From the NCBI GenBank assembly GCA_965277435.1, contig OZ255821.1:3100001-3164000 (forward strand): a stretch of 64,000 nt of DNA. Reading direction: 5' to 3'. The translations under genes were made by a program, and so were the position numbers. The notes beneath the pieces were generated by a model. The model searched no databases. It saw nothing but the letters and a program-made list of their open reading frames with translations, and was not told the DNA's origin. Below, one piece after another: positions 53,106 to 62,093 of the stretch; positions within the stretch are counted from its first letter, which is position 1, and the number at the start of each line of letters is the position of its first letter. Source of the DNA: Bog-105 sp965277435. GTDB taxonomy: Bacteria > Acidobacteriota > Terriglobia > Bryobacterales > Bryobacteraceae.

Positions 53106-53932
53106 TGGATGATCTCCGGGTGAAGCAGGTGGAGCAGCGTACTGGCCGCTTCGACTGCGCGCGGGCCGGGCACCAGAAAGGCGGCAGAAGGAATCGCGTA
53201 GACGTGGTCCGTAGTCACTGCTTTGAGCGAGCGCTGGGTCTGCCAGAGAGACAGCACCTCCTGCTGTTTGGGGCGGCTCTCCCCGCTGAGTTCCAGGATG
53301 ACGTCGGGATTTCGCGTCAGGATTTCTTCGAGAGAAACGTTCGGATAAGGAGTAGCGGCATCGCCAAAGATGTTGGTGCCGCCGGCGGTGTTGAGAAGGT
53401 CGGAAAAGTAGGATGACCCTGCGCCGGCGATCAGGCCTTCGAGATTTCCTGGATTGTGGCCCACGAGGAACACGGCAGTCGGCCGCGGACGATCTGCGGT
53501 GAGTCTTTTTATAGCTTGCAAGTGCGCTTGCATGTCGGCAATCATTTGTTCGGCCGCTGGAGTGGCCCCGGCGGCTTTGCCGATGGCTCGCGCTCCTGCA
53601 TACACTTCGTCGAGGTTATGGCTTTGCACTTCAACGTGCGCGATGTGGAGGCGCGTGAGTTCGTCGCTGAGATGATTCGGCTGCGCTTGCACGACGACCA
53701 GATCCGGGTGGAGCGCCACGATCGTTTCAACATCCGGCTTAAGATACTCGCCGATTTTGGGCAGCTTCAAAGCTTGCGGCGGGAACTTGCAGTAGACGGT
53801 AACACCGACTACAAGTGGTCCAAGACCCATGGCGAAGAGCGTTTCAGTGATGCTGGGGGCCGTCGAGATAATGCGTTGCGGCGTCGCGCCCCAGAGACCC
53901 AGGGTAACGAAAAATAGAATGATGAGCTTCAC
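53102..53932 (-). CDS. btuF: Periplasmic corrinoid-binding protein
   Basis: The 276-residue protein has a signal peptide (LIILFFVTLGLWG), then the BtuF/FepB-like fold with RIISTAPSITETLFAMGL and VVGVTVYCKFPPQAL. The later AVFLVGHNPGNLEGLIAGAG and VSLEEILTRNPDVILELSG are also typical. It delivers corrinoid to BtuCD. It overlaps cobD by 4 bp. Confidence 0.94.
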   Translation of the reverse strand: MKLIILFFVTLGLWGATPQRIISTAPSITETLFAMGLGPLVVGVTVYCKFPPQALKLPKIGEYLKPDVETIVALHPDLVVVQAQPNHLSDELTRLHIAHVEVQSHNLDEVYAGARAIGKAAGATPAAEQMIADMQAHLQAIKRLTADRPRPTAVFLVGHNPGNLEGLIAGAGSSYFSDLLNTAGGTNIFGDAATPYPNVSLEEILTRNPDVILELSGESRPKQQEVLSLWQTQRSLKAVTTDHVYAIPSAAFLVPGPRAVEAASTLLHLLHPEIIQ

Positions 53933-54945
53933 TTGAACTCTCTCCAGGCCGCGAGCAGCCGCTCATTTTCGTGGCGCTGGCGCACTGCCACTCGGACCGC
54001 CTCGCCTGCCAGACCCAGCCAAGTCGAGCAATTCCGAATCAGGATCTTGTGTTTAAGCAAGTGGTCGCAAAGCAATTGAGCCGGGTAGCCGAGGTGCACG
54101 TAGAGGAAATTTGCATCGCTATTGTGCGGCGTTGCCGCAGGCAATTGACGAATCTGTTGTTGAAACCAGTCACGCTCCGCGAATATGAACTTCCTCGATC
54201 GCGCGGCATGCTTCCAATCGGCTAACGCAGCGAGCGCGGCCGCTTCAGCAAGGGCGTTCACCTGCCACGGCTCTCGCTGCTGTTTCCAGAGGCGTACAGT
54301 TTCATCAGCAGCGATGAGAGCGCCGACCCGCAAACCGGGCAGCGCATAAAACTTCGTCAGGGAGCGCAAAATGATCAGTTGCGGGTGCCGGCGCAGCAGC
54401 GTCGCGGCTGAAGCATGCTCGGAAAAGTCGAGGAAGGACTCATCGATGAGAATGTGGTCCTTCGATGCGGCTAAGCGCTGCTGCAGAAAGTCGAGCGGGA
54501 GGGTCCATCCGGTTGGATTCGCCGGGCGCGTAAGAATAAGCAGCCCGTGTGACGGCCATGTTTCCGGGCGTTGCAGATCCGCCGTGCGCGCGTTTCGAAA
54601 CAACCGATGAAATTCAGAGAAGACGGGGAGGGCCAGTGTTGCCTGCTTTGTTTCAGGCATCATGCGCGCCAGAAACGAAATCAGCTCGGTTGCGCCGTTA
54701 CCAGCAAGCAGCTGCTCCTCTTTTACATTCCAGGTCTGTGCCAGCGCGCGGATGAGTGGTACCGCATCGGGTTCGGGATAGTGTGCGATCCGATCGAGGG
54801 CCGCGCAAATGGCTGGCCCCACGCCCGCTGATGGCCCCAAAGGATTGATGCTCGCGCTGGCGTCGAGCACTTTGCGCCAATCCCAGCCGTGCTCACGCGC
54901 GATAGCGAAAATGTTTCCGCCGTGAGTTATTCCCATGCTCGGCAC
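53929..54945 (-). CDS. cobD: Threonine-phosphate decarboxylase
   Basis: This PLP enzyme makes (R)-1-amino-2-propanol phosphate for the lower-loop arm. The 338-residue protein opens HGGNIFAIAREHGWDW and has DASASINPLGPS, PANPTGWTLP, ILIDESFLDFS and the PLP lysine in LRSLTKFYALPGLRVG. A histidinol-phosphate aminotransferase role is excluded by these features and the operon. It overlaps cbiB by 19 bp. Confidence 0.93.
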   Translation of the reverse strand: MPSMGITHGGNIFAIAREHGWDWRKVLDASASINPLGPSAGVGPAICAALDRIAHYPEPDAVPLIRALAQTWNVKEEQLLAGNGATELISFLARMMPETKQATLALPVFSEFHRLFRNARTADLQRPETWPSHGLLILTRPANPTGWTLPLDFLQQRLAASKDHILIDESFLDFSEHASAATLLRRHPQLIILRSLTKFYALPGLRVGALIAADETVRLWKQQREPWQVNALAEAAALAALADWKHAARSRKFIFAERDWFQQQIRQLPAATPHNSDANFLYVHLGYPAQLLCDHLLKHKILIRNCSTWLGLAGEAVRVAVRQRHENERLLAAWREFK

Positions 54946-55838
54946 CTTTGGATCGCAGCGAGGAATATCGCCTCCGAAACGTACAGGAGAATGCGGACCC
55001 GGCGGAAAAGACCGCGTGTTAACGGGACGATTGCGTCACCCATCGCTGGCTTACGGCTGGGAACGCCATGATAGAAATTCAGTCCCCCGAGTTGAACGCC
55101 CAGTGCGCCCGCACAGGCAGACTCGGGGAAGCCGGCATTCGGACTCGGCTGACTGTACCCGTCCCGGATCGTCATCTGCACGGCGCGCCTGGCGCTGAAC
55201 CCCGGCAACAGCGCAGCCGCACAGATCACGATTGCGGTAAGCCGTGCCGGTATAAAGTTGGCAATGTCGTCTGCTCGCGCGGAGAACCAGCCGAACTCCA
55301 GATAACGCTCATTCTTGTGTCCGACCATGCTGTCCAGGGTGTTGATCGCTTTATAAGCAGCCATGCACGCCGGGCCTCCGAGCGCGAGGTAAAACAACGG
55401 CGCGATTACGCCATCACTCAAGTTTTCAGCGACCGTCTCAATCGTTGCGCGCAGTATTTCGGGTTCGTCCAGAATCGCTGTGTCTCGACCTACTATGCGC
55501 GACAGTTTGTCCCTTGCGTCAGCCAGATTCGCGCGTTCGAGTGCGTGGACCACGCGACTGGATTGGACGTCGAGATCGCGCGCGGCCAGCAGTGCGTAAA
55601 TCCAATAAATATTCGCCCAGGAAAGCGTGACCCGAACAGCAAGAGTCGCCGCGCCCACTACTGAAAACCAAAAAAGGGCTCCTGCCATGCGCAAGGGAAG
55701 CCGCGTACTGCGCCAGAAGCGTTCCGCTTTGGTGGCGAGCCAACCCATCGCACGCACGGGATGCGGCAACCAGGACGGATCGCCGAGAGCCAGGTCGAGC
55801 GCTGCGCCGCAAACTAGCTCGGAAGGTTTTATCGGCAC
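54927..55838 (-). CDS. cbiB: Adenosylcobinamide-phosphate synthase
   Basis: CbiB attaches the aminopropanol arm to cobyric acid at the inner membrane. The 303-residue protein has ALDLALGDPSWLPHPVRAMG near its start, AENLSDGVIAPLFYLALGG and KAINTLDSMVGHKNERY, all family hallmarks, and several membrane helices. It overlaps cobQ by 10 bp. Confidence 0.96.
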   Translation of the reverse strand: MPIKPSELVCGAALDLALGDPSWLPHPVRAMGWLATKAERFWRSTRLPLRMAGALFWFSVVGAATLAVRVTLSWANIYWIYALLAARDLDVQSSRVVHALERANLADARDKLSRIVGRDTAILDEPEILRATIETVAENLSDGVIAPLFYLALGGPACMAAYKAINTLDSMVGHKNERYLEFGWFSARADDIANFIPARLTAIVICAAALLPGFSARRAVQMTIRDGYSQPSPNAGFPESACAGALGVQLGGLNFYHGVPSRKPAMGDAIVPLTRGLFRRVRILLYVSEAIFLAAIQRCRAWE

Positions 55839-57256
55839 AGATACAGCTCCTCAAACAGCTCGTGATCGATGTGAGCATCGAACCAGTCCGCCAGCGCTTC
55901 GAAACTCGTTTCGCGAGCAGGCGCATCTGCCACACTGCGGCCCAGCAACTCGCCGAGCACTTGTGGATGCTCCAGCGCGCCGTGCAGATAGGTCCCGGTG
56001 CAGCGCTCCATGCGAACGCCCTCTTCTACATCACCGGCTAGCTTGGCGAAGGGCACACTGCCGGCCGGACGCGTCGTATTGCCAAGATGAATTTCATACG
56101 CCTCAAAACTAATGCCGGAGGGAGTCACTGCCTCGACACGGCGCACGATTTTCTCAGAGGCCAGCACCGTTTCACCAGGCAGCAGACCCAATCCCTCTGC
56201 CGCTCCGAGAGTCGATTCCAGAGCAAGGGGATCTGCGATATGCTCGCTCATCATCTGATAACCGCCGCAGATGCCGATGACGCGGGCGCCTTGCCGGTGC
56301 TGCTCCAGAATCCAGCCGGCGAGCCCGGTTTCGTGTAACCAGAGCAGATCGGCGATGGTATTTTTCGTGCCGGGGAGAATGATCGTGCTGAACAGCCCGG
56401 CAACAGGACGACGAATCCGGCGAGCCTCAGCCAGTAGTCGGAAATCGGAAAGATTGGAAATGTGCGGTAAGGCAATGATGGCAATATCGGAAGTAATCGA
56501 ATCGGCAGTTTCGAAAGCCACACCGTCCTCAGGATCGAGTGGTGTGTCCGCCAGGTACGGAAAGACGCCCGCGCAACGTTTATTCGTTCGCGCCTCGATC
56601 ATGTCCACACCATTCGCGAACAGCGCCGGATCACCTCGAAAACGATTGATCGCGAAAGAACGAACCAGCGATCGCTCGGTCTGATCGAGCAGTGCAAACG
56701 AACCAACCAGCGAAGCAAACACACCGCCCCGGTCAATATCGGCGACCAGCAGGATAGGCACATTCAAACGAGTGGCAAGCCCCAGATTCACCAGATCGGT
56801 GCTTTTGAGGTTCAACTCAGTGACGCTGCCGGCGCCTTCGATGACGACAAAGTCATGGCGCGCCGCCAGACGTTCATACGCATCGGACACCTGGGTCAGC
56901 AAATAGGGAAAGTGACTGTAATATTCGCGCGCACTGAGATTTCGCCAAACCTTGCCGTTGACCACAACCTGGCTGCCCGTGTCGGAATTCGGCTTGAGCA
57001 GAATCGGATTCATGTCACGCTCTGGTTCGAGAAAACACGCTTGTGCCTGCGCTACTTGTGCGCGTCCAATTTCGCCGCCACCCAAACAGGGATAAGAATT
57101 GTTCGACATGTTCTGCGCTTTGAACGGCGCAACGCTGTAACCCTGGCGAGCCAGCCAACGGCAAATGGCTGTGGTCATCCAGCTCTTGCCCACGTGCGAA
57201 GCGGTGCCTGCCACCATAAAGGAGCGTGCTATCGCGAAGCTTCTTCTGCTAGCCAT
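55829..57256 (-). CDS. cobQ: Cobyric acid synthase
   Basis: CobQ amidates the four remaining side chains of the corrin. The 475-residue enzyme has MVAGTASHVGKSWMTTAI and VAPFKAQNMSNNSYP, LLVADIDRGGVFA, LPGTKNTIADL, and the glutaminase cysteine in VIGICGGYQMM. ATG at 57256 is chosen because the longer frame would extend into the BtuB stop. It starts just after the receptor gene. Confidence 0.96.
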   Translation of the reverse strand: MASRRSFAIARSFMVAGTASHVGKSWMTTAICRWLARQGYSVAPFKAQNMSNNSYPCLGGGEIGRAQVAQAQACFLEPERDMNPILLKPNSDTGSQVVVNGKVWRNLSAREYYSHFPYLLTQVSDAYERLAARHDFVVIEGAGSVTELNLKSTDLVNLGLATRLNVPILLVADIDRGGVFASLVGSFALLDQTERSLVRSFAINRFRGDPALFANGVDMIEARTNKRCAGVFPYLADTPLDPEDGVAFETADSITSDIAIIALPHISNLSDFRLLAEARRIRRPVAGLFSTIILPGTKNTIADLLWLHETGLAGWILEQHRQGARVIGICGGYQMMSEHIADPLALESTLGAAEGLGLLPGETVLASEKIVRRVEAVTPSGISFEAYEIHLGNTTRPAGSVPFAKLAGDVEEGVRMERCTGTYLHGALEHPQVLGELLGRSVADAPARETSFEALADWFDAHIDHELFEELYLCR

Positions 57257-57260
57257 CGGA

Positions 57261-59723
57261 TCAAAAAGTAAACTGCACACCGCCGCGCGTTACAAAACCT
57301 GGCGTAGGGAATCCGTCTTCGAAATACTGCTGGTTTCCCAGATTCTCCAGCCGCGTGTAGATGCGAAGCTTGTCGTGTTCACCGAGCGGCAACGTATAAC
57401 CAGCAGACACATTGGCTTGCCGGGGCCCTTTGAACGAATAGGCAAGCACACTGAAAGGGGGCAGCGGATCGAACAGCTGGTACAGAAAACGGCTTCCCGC
57501 GAGAAAGTCAAACGACGTATCCCAATGCCTGCCGAACTCTTTCAGAACCGTGAAAGTGAAGGTGTGGGGATAAATGCGTGGTGTTTGTAGCAGACCATTG
57601 CTGTATTGGGATACACGGTCAATCGAATTCGTGTAAGTATACGCGGCGCGTAGTATGGTATGGCGCGGTAACTTGGCTTCGCCAGATAACTCGACGCCGC
57701 GCGCTATCCCGCCGCCGGTGTTGTAATAACCTCCCAGCCGGCCGAATGGATCAACCGAGGGCGTGACCAGAATTCCTGGATCATACGCGATAGTCTCTTG
57801 CAGCCTGGTATAAAAATAACTCGCACTTAGCTTCAACTTATCGGAGGAAAAGTATTGGTCGATACCAGCATCCAGTGACACAGCGCGTTCGGGATGAAGG
57901 CGCGGATCCCCATAGGCCGAAAAGGCGCTCCCGTCGAAGAAAGTACCGAATCGTTCATACAGGGAAGGCGCACGGTACGCATTACCGAAGTGACTCCGAA
58001 ATTTTGTGCCGGACGATCGAATGAAATATGCCACCGACGCATCTCCCGTCCACGCGCCCGGCGGCGAGAGCGCCGGCGACGAAGCATAAACGGGAAAGGT
58101 GCCCGAGAAAGCCGGCTGATTAAGCCCGAAGCCTTGCCACCGGCCGGAGAGCGATATCTGCAGCCGGTCCTGCAGCAGCATCGTCTGATCCTGAAAAAAT
58201 GCGGTGTTGCTCGTTTGCGATACATCCGTGCTCGAAATGAAAGCCGGTACTTCTCCTACATATGCTGGATTTGAAAAACTCTCCCGCTCGAATTCGTAAC
58301 CTCCGGAAATCAGCTGGCTGTGAATGGGATGCCAGTCGACTGACGCATTCAAGATGTCCGTGCGGCTGTTGTATTTAGTAGACGTGCGATCGAGCGGCTG
58401 ATATCCCAACCCGGCCGGGCCATCTACATAATTCCGATTTGTATCCAGATCCTGCACACTAACCCGGTAATGGAGATTCGGCGTAAGTTGGTGCTCCAGA
58501 TACCCCAGCGTTGAAATAAATTGCACGGTGCGAAATCTATCTGGATTCCCATATGCAGGAATAAAGCTGGCATTTCCGAATGAATCGGGAAGGCCATTCG
58601 TTACGCTGGCAAGCGCTGAAGGAATTTGGCTCACAGGCACAGGAATGGCTGCGATTCCGCCGGCCGGAATGGACGACGGTGCCAGCGGTACCGCATCGTC
58701 GTTTAACTGGCCGAAGATATCCGCACCCAGTTGACGAACGCCGAAGCGGATCTTCGGTATTGGTACAAACTCAATGGACCCAATACCGCCTGAATTGCGA
58801 TAGCGCCCGTTATCCTGCACTCCCTCCGTAACGTTGACGTGACCAAAGCCGAGCGAATAAAAGAGCCGGTTGTGCAGTGCGCCGCCGGCAAAATGAGCCT
58901 TGCCCAAAAACTGACCCAGCATGCCCCCCTGGAGATCGATATCGCCATGGAACGGCCCCCCACCGTGATCGGTCACCAGATTGACAACACCGCCGATCGC
59001 GTTGGTCCCATAGAGCGAAGCGCCGGCGCCTTCGAGAACTTCGACACGTGTCGTGTCGGTGAACCACAGATCACTCAGGAAGCTGCTGGCATCGCCCTGG
59101 GTCGCGGAGACGTCGCGCAGCCGCATGCCGTCAACAAGAATTGAAGTGTCGAAGGTGCGCAGTCCGCGGATCTGAATGTTGGCAAAGCTGCCCGGCCCAC
59201 CTGCCTGAGAAGCGCGCACGCCAGGCAGTTCATTCACTGCTTGCACCAGGGAGTTACGTCCCACGCGTGTCGCCTCATCCACATCCACCACCTCGAGCTG
59301 TTTTGAAGTTTCCGCCGCCGATTGAGCCAGACCGTTGCTCGTAACAGTAACTTGAGAAGATACTGGGTTAATCGAGAGCGTTACATCCCCGAGGTTTGAA
59401 GTATCCTCCGCGATTACAAACGGGCGCGGTGCGGTCGATCGGAGATTCGTCGTTTGTGCTTGCAGAAAGTAACTGCCATTCGGCACGCCGTCGAAACAAT
59501 ATTGACCAGAGCCATCGCTCTGTGTGCGCAACGCAATGGTGCTGTCGCGAGAATAGAGATCGACATTGGCTCCTGCAACCGGCTGGCTCGCTGCGTCCAG
59601 CGTGCGACCGCAGAGATGGTTGGAGGGCGAAGCCTGCAGAGCGCTAATTCCGATAAAGGCAGTAATGGCGATGCGAGCCGGTCGCAACCGACGCTCGAAC
59701 CATGTGAATACGGAGTTGTCCAT
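57261..59723 (-). CDS. btuB: BtuB-like TonB-dependent receptor with N-terminal regulatory-like domain
   Basis: The 820-residue protein has an N-terminal hydrophobic segment (about 14-28), a carboxypeptidase-regulatory-like domain (CGRTLDAASQPVAGANVDLY, SGQYCFDGVPNGSYF), a plug (VNELPGVRASQ, NIQIRGLRTFDTSILVDG, SLYGTNAIGGVVNLVTD) and a barrel ending GGVQFTF. E. coli BtuB is about 600 residues and lacks the first domain. A cobalamin riboswitch directly upstream and the B12 genes downstream support a corrinoid ligand. ATG at 59723 follows a GAGAGGTGG ribosome binding site; the longer frame (59756) is less likely. Confidence 0.9.
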   Translation of the reverse strand: MDNSVFTWFERRLRPARIAITAFIGISALQASPSNHLCGRTLDAASQPVAGANVDLYSRDSTIALRTQSDGSGQYCFDGVPNGSYFLQAQTTNLRSTAPRPFVIAEDTSNLGDVTLSINPVSSQVTVTSNGLAQSAAETSKQLEVVDVDEATRVGRNSLVQAVNELPGVRASQAGGPGSFANIQIRGLRTFDTSILVDGMRLRDVSATQGDASSFLSDLWFTDTTRVEVLEGAGASLYGTNAIGGVVNLVTDHGGGPFHGDIDLQGGMLGQFLGKAHFAGGALHNRLFYSLGFGHVNVTEGVQDNGRYRNSGGIGSIEFVPIPKIRFGVRQLGADIFGQLNDDAVPLAPSSIPAGGIAAIPVPVSQIPSALASVTNGLPDSFGNASFIPAYGNPDRFRTVQFISTLGYLEHQLTPNLHYRVSVQDLDTNRNYVDGPAGLGYQPLDRTSTKYNSRTDILNASVDWHPIHSQLISGGYEFERESFSNPAYVGEVPAFISSTDVSQTSNTAFFQDQTMLLQDRLQISLSGRWQGFGLNQPAFSGTFPVYASSPALSPPGAWTGDASVAYFIRSSGTKFRSHFGNAYRAPSLYERFGTFFDGSAFSAYGDPRLHPERAVSLDAGIDQYFSSDKLKLSASYFYTRLQETIAYDPGILVTPSVDPFGRLGGYYNTGGGIARGVELSGEAKLPRHTILRAAYTYTNSIDRVSQYSNGLLQTPRIYPHTFTFTVLKEFGRHWDTSFDFLAGSRFLYQLFDPLPPFSVLAYSFKGPRQANVSAGYTLPLGEHDKLRIYTRLENLGNQQYFEDGFPTPGFVTRGGVQFTF

Positions 59724-59780
59724 TTGCCACCTCTCCCTCGAAGGTGTGAGTTTCAAATCCGAGCCATATTGGCGCGGGCT

Positions 59781-59970
59781 GATGGCAGGTCTTCGGACTT
59801 ACAGGCGATCCCGTTATCGGGGTTCCTAGAGGCCTTTGCTTCCCAGCCAAACTTCGACCAGTGCGTATTAAGGCTTTCGTTCCTGTTTACCGCTGCGGGG
59901 CAGTTCCGGATTCGCACCGGATTCCCTATTGCTGCACCGGACGTACCGGCACACCAACAGCACTTGTGAG
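59781..59970 (-). ncRNA. Cobalamin riboswitch
   Basis: Read on the minus strand, the conserved parts occur in order: GGTGCGAATCCGGAACTGCC followed by CCGC (rc of about 59891-59915), CACTGG (59858-59863), GGCTGGGAAG (about 59838-59849) and AGTCCGAAGACCTGCC (59785-59800). This is the classic B12 element that binds adenosylcobalamin. It lies about 60 bp upstream of the BtuB start, so when B12 is plentiful it should repress the receptor and, through it, the 13-gene operon. Confidence 0.95.
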
Positions 59971-59987
59971 AGTAACACGGAGCCTGG

Positions 59988-59993
59988 ATTGTA
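59988..59993 (-). promoter_or_regulatory. Possible -10 element of the cobalamin operon
   Basis: TACAAT on the minus strand lies just upstream of the riboswitch, at the distance expected for transcription to start near its 5' end. No good -35 is seen. Confidence 0.35.
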
Positions 59994-60040
59994 CAGTGGT
60001 CTCGTAGCTTGTTCTTCGCAAATCAAGAAAGGGTGAAACT

Positions 60041-60448
60041 ATGAATCGTCGATCATTTATCCGTCCCGCATTTCTTCTGGCGTCAATACTTGCTCTGAAC
60101 CCCGTTTTGCCGGTCGCCGCGCAATCCGATGCAGGCAGCGATTCCGGAAGCCTCGCCGGAAACTGGAACATGGTCTCCATCTCACCGAGCGGGGAATCGA
60201 TTGACTGGAAGCTGAACATTAAACAGCAAAATGGCGCACTCACTGCCACGGTGGCCAACGAAGACGGCGAGACCGCCGCCAAAGACTTCAAAGTGGATGG
60301 CAAGAAAGTGCACCTGATCACTACTTACAAGGGCGACGAATACGATATCGATGTCCAGCTCGAGGGCCAAAAGCTGGCCGGCAAATGGAAGGGCGGTGAC
60401 GACTCGGGAGCTACGACGGGAACGAAGTCGGAATCCCCGGCGAAATAA
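60041..60448 (+). CDS. Exported small beta-rich protein of unknown function
   Basis: The 135-residue protein has a signal peptide (about 1-27, ending PVAAQ), then a region of repeated short strands (GNWNMVSISPSGESIDWKL, GALTATVANEDGE, VHLITTYKGDEYDIDVQLEG) that suggests a small beta-barrel, and a Ser/Thr-rich tail. The pattern of alternating strands is like lipocalin-type secreted proteins common in Acidobacteria. An AGAAAGGG ribosome binding site precedes the ATG. No function is assigned. Confidence 0.7.
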   Translation: MNRRSFIRPAFLLASILALNPVLPVAAQSDAGSDSGSLAGNWNMVSISPSGESIDWKLNIKQQNGALTATVANEDGETAAKDFKVDGKKVHLITTYKGDEYDIDVQLEGQKLAGKWKGGDDSGATTGTKSESPAK

Positions 60449-60784
60449 GTTCGCATTTGGGCTTTCCAAACCAACGCCGGAGCCTTCGACATCAATATAC
60501 GTTTAGAACTACACGATCAACGCGATCGTAACTGCCTTCAAGAAGATCGCTGTAGAGAGTGCTCAATTGGCCCGGCATGCTTTCGGAGCATAACCGTAGC
60601 CCTGCCGCAACAGCAACTCACTCCGAGTTGCCCGTCACGGTCCTTTTTTTCGGGGCGGCAGTCCCCGAAAAAGCTTAGTTACTTTCCGGTGGAAAATTCA
60701 AAAAACCGCTTGCTGGCGGGACAGGAGGGGGATTTTTTCATACTCCCTAGCGCGCGCGGGCTCGTTTGGATTGCTCAAGTCAGC
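60449..60784. other. 336-bp intergenic region with two hairpins
   Basis: Two inverted repeats are seen: GCAACTC/GAGTTGC at 60613-60631 and TTTTTCGGGG/CCCCGAAAAA at 60646-60672. The second has a 3' A-run on either strand rather than a T-run, so it is not a normal intrinsic terminator. A minus-strand frame of 20 codons lies just after rplK (about 60680-60742) but its GGGAG is too close to the ATG to be convincing. No rplA start is present. Confidence 0.5.
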
Positions 60785-61213
60785 TTAACTGACTTCTACG
60801 CCCATGCTGCGGCACGCGCCTTTGACCTGCTCCACGGCGGCGTCTACCGTAAAGCAGTTCAGATCCGGCATCTTGAGCTTGGCGATCTCCTCGATTTGCG
60901 CCATGGTGATTTTGCCTACCTTGGTCTTATTCGGTTCGGCGGAGCCCTTGGCCAGATTCACAGCGCGCTTCACTAAAATCGCAACGGGCGGGGTCTTGGT
61001 AATGAAGGTAAAGGAGCGATCAGAAAAGATCGTAATAACGACAGGAATAATCAGCCCTTCCTGATCCTTCGCGGAGGTCTTTGCGTTAAAGGCCTTGCAA
61101 AATTCCATGATATTGACGCCCTGCGGACCCAAGGCAGTTCCGACGGGCGGAGCGGGAGTTGCTTTGCCGGCCGGAATTTGCAGCTTTACTTGTCCTGTTA
61201 CTTTCTTTGCCAT
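60785..61213 (-). CDS. rplK: 50S ribosomal protein L11
   Basis: L11 forms the GTPase-associated stalk base with 23S rRNA. The 142-residue length is standard, with KLQIPAGKATPAPPVGTALG, GVNIMEFCKAFNAKT and the C-terminal GACRSMGVEV. It is the last gene of the minus-strand tuf-to-rplK series. The usual rplA does not follow. Confidence 0.98.
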   Translation of the reverse strand: MAKKVTGQVKLQIPAGKATPAPPVGTALGPQGVNIMEFCKAFNAKTSAKDQEGLIIPVVITIFSDRSFTFITKTPPVAILVKRAVNLAKGSAEPNKTKVGKITMAQIEEIAKLKMPDLNCFTVDAAVEQVKGACRSMGVEVS

Positions 61214-61258
61214 GTCTCTCTATTCCTAAAAACTCGCTATCTCAAATTACTCGGAAAC

Positions 61259-62056
61259 TTACATCTTCTCGACTTGCAGAAAGTCGAGTTCAACCGGGGT
61301 CGAACGTCCGAAGATGGTGACCATTACACGCAGCGTGTTGCGCTCGCTGTTTACCTCGTCTACCTTGCCGGAGAAGTTGGTGAACGGCCCGTCGACAATC
61401 TTGACCGTTTCGCTCTTCTCGAAGGTCATCTTGGGTCTTGGACGGTCCGCGCTCGATGCCTGACGGTAAAGCACGGAGTTCACTTCATCCGCGGTGAGCG
61501 GAACCGGCTTGGTGCCACCGCCCACGAAGCCCGTCACGCGCGGCGTGGACTTTACGGCGTGCCAAAGCTCATCATCCATCTCCATCTCGACCAGCACGTA
61601 GCCCGGATAAAGAAGGCGTTTGCTGGTAACTTTTTTGCCATTGCGAAGTTCGATCACCTCTTCGGTGGGAATCAGCAGCTGCCCCAGACGATCGGCAAAC
61701 CCGAAGGCTTGCGCGCGAGACCGCAACGATTCCGCCACCTTATTTTCGAACCCGGAATAGGCGTGAATGATGTACCAGTTTTTGATCGGGCCAGACGGTT
61801 CTTCGAGAGCCGCTACGGCGTGTTCGGCCGATTCGCTGTGAACTCCGTCATCAATCGCAGGATGTACTTCCGATTCGCCCACTTCTTCCGGCTGCTCGAG
61901 TACATCGTGGTCGTCGGCGAGGACGTTCTCGTCGGCCGAGGCGTCACCGTCCAGAGGTTCGGAGGTTTCCAGCTCGGGCACGTGCTCCTCTTCCAGGAGG
62001 TTTGCGGCGTCGCGTTCGTCGAGCGGCTCTGAGTGGGGATTTTTTTCGTCTGACAT
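61259..62056 (-). CDS. nusG: Transcription antitermination factor NusG with a long acidic N-terminal extension
   Basis: The C-terminal two thirds are ordinary NusG: NWYIIHAYSGFENKVAESL (about residues 93-111), YPGYVLVEMEMDDELWH, TPRVTGFVGGG, and the KOW domain GPFTNFSGKVDEVN. Residues 1-90 are a low-complexity extension very rich in Glu and Asp. E. coli NusG is 181 residues; this is 265. NusG couples RNA polymerase with Rho and the ribosome. Confidence 0.96.
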   Translation of the reverse strand: MSDEKNPHSEPLDERDAANLLEEEHVPELETSEPLDGDASADENVLADDHDVLEQPEEVGESEVHPAIDDGVHSESAEHAVAALEEPSGPIKNWYIIHAYSGFENKVAESLRSRAQAFGFADRLGQLLIPTEEVIELRNGKKVTSKRLLYPGYVLVEMEMDDELWHAVKSTPRVTGFVGGGTKPVPLTADEVNSVLYRQASSADRPRPKMTFEKSETVKIVDGPFTNFSGKVDEVNSERNTLRVMVTIFGRSTPVELDFLQVEKM

Positions 62057-62093
62057 TTATTTCTGGTTCTAACCTGCAAGCCACGCGGCAGGT

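Noticed and set aside
60646..60672. Intrinsic terminator for rplK or the small secreted-protein gene
   Set aside because: The T-run is on the 5' side of the stem on both strands; no 3' U-run.
60680..60742. 20-codon minus-strand mini-gene after rplK
   Set aside because: GGGAG is only one or two bases from the ATG and the peptide has no recognisable features.
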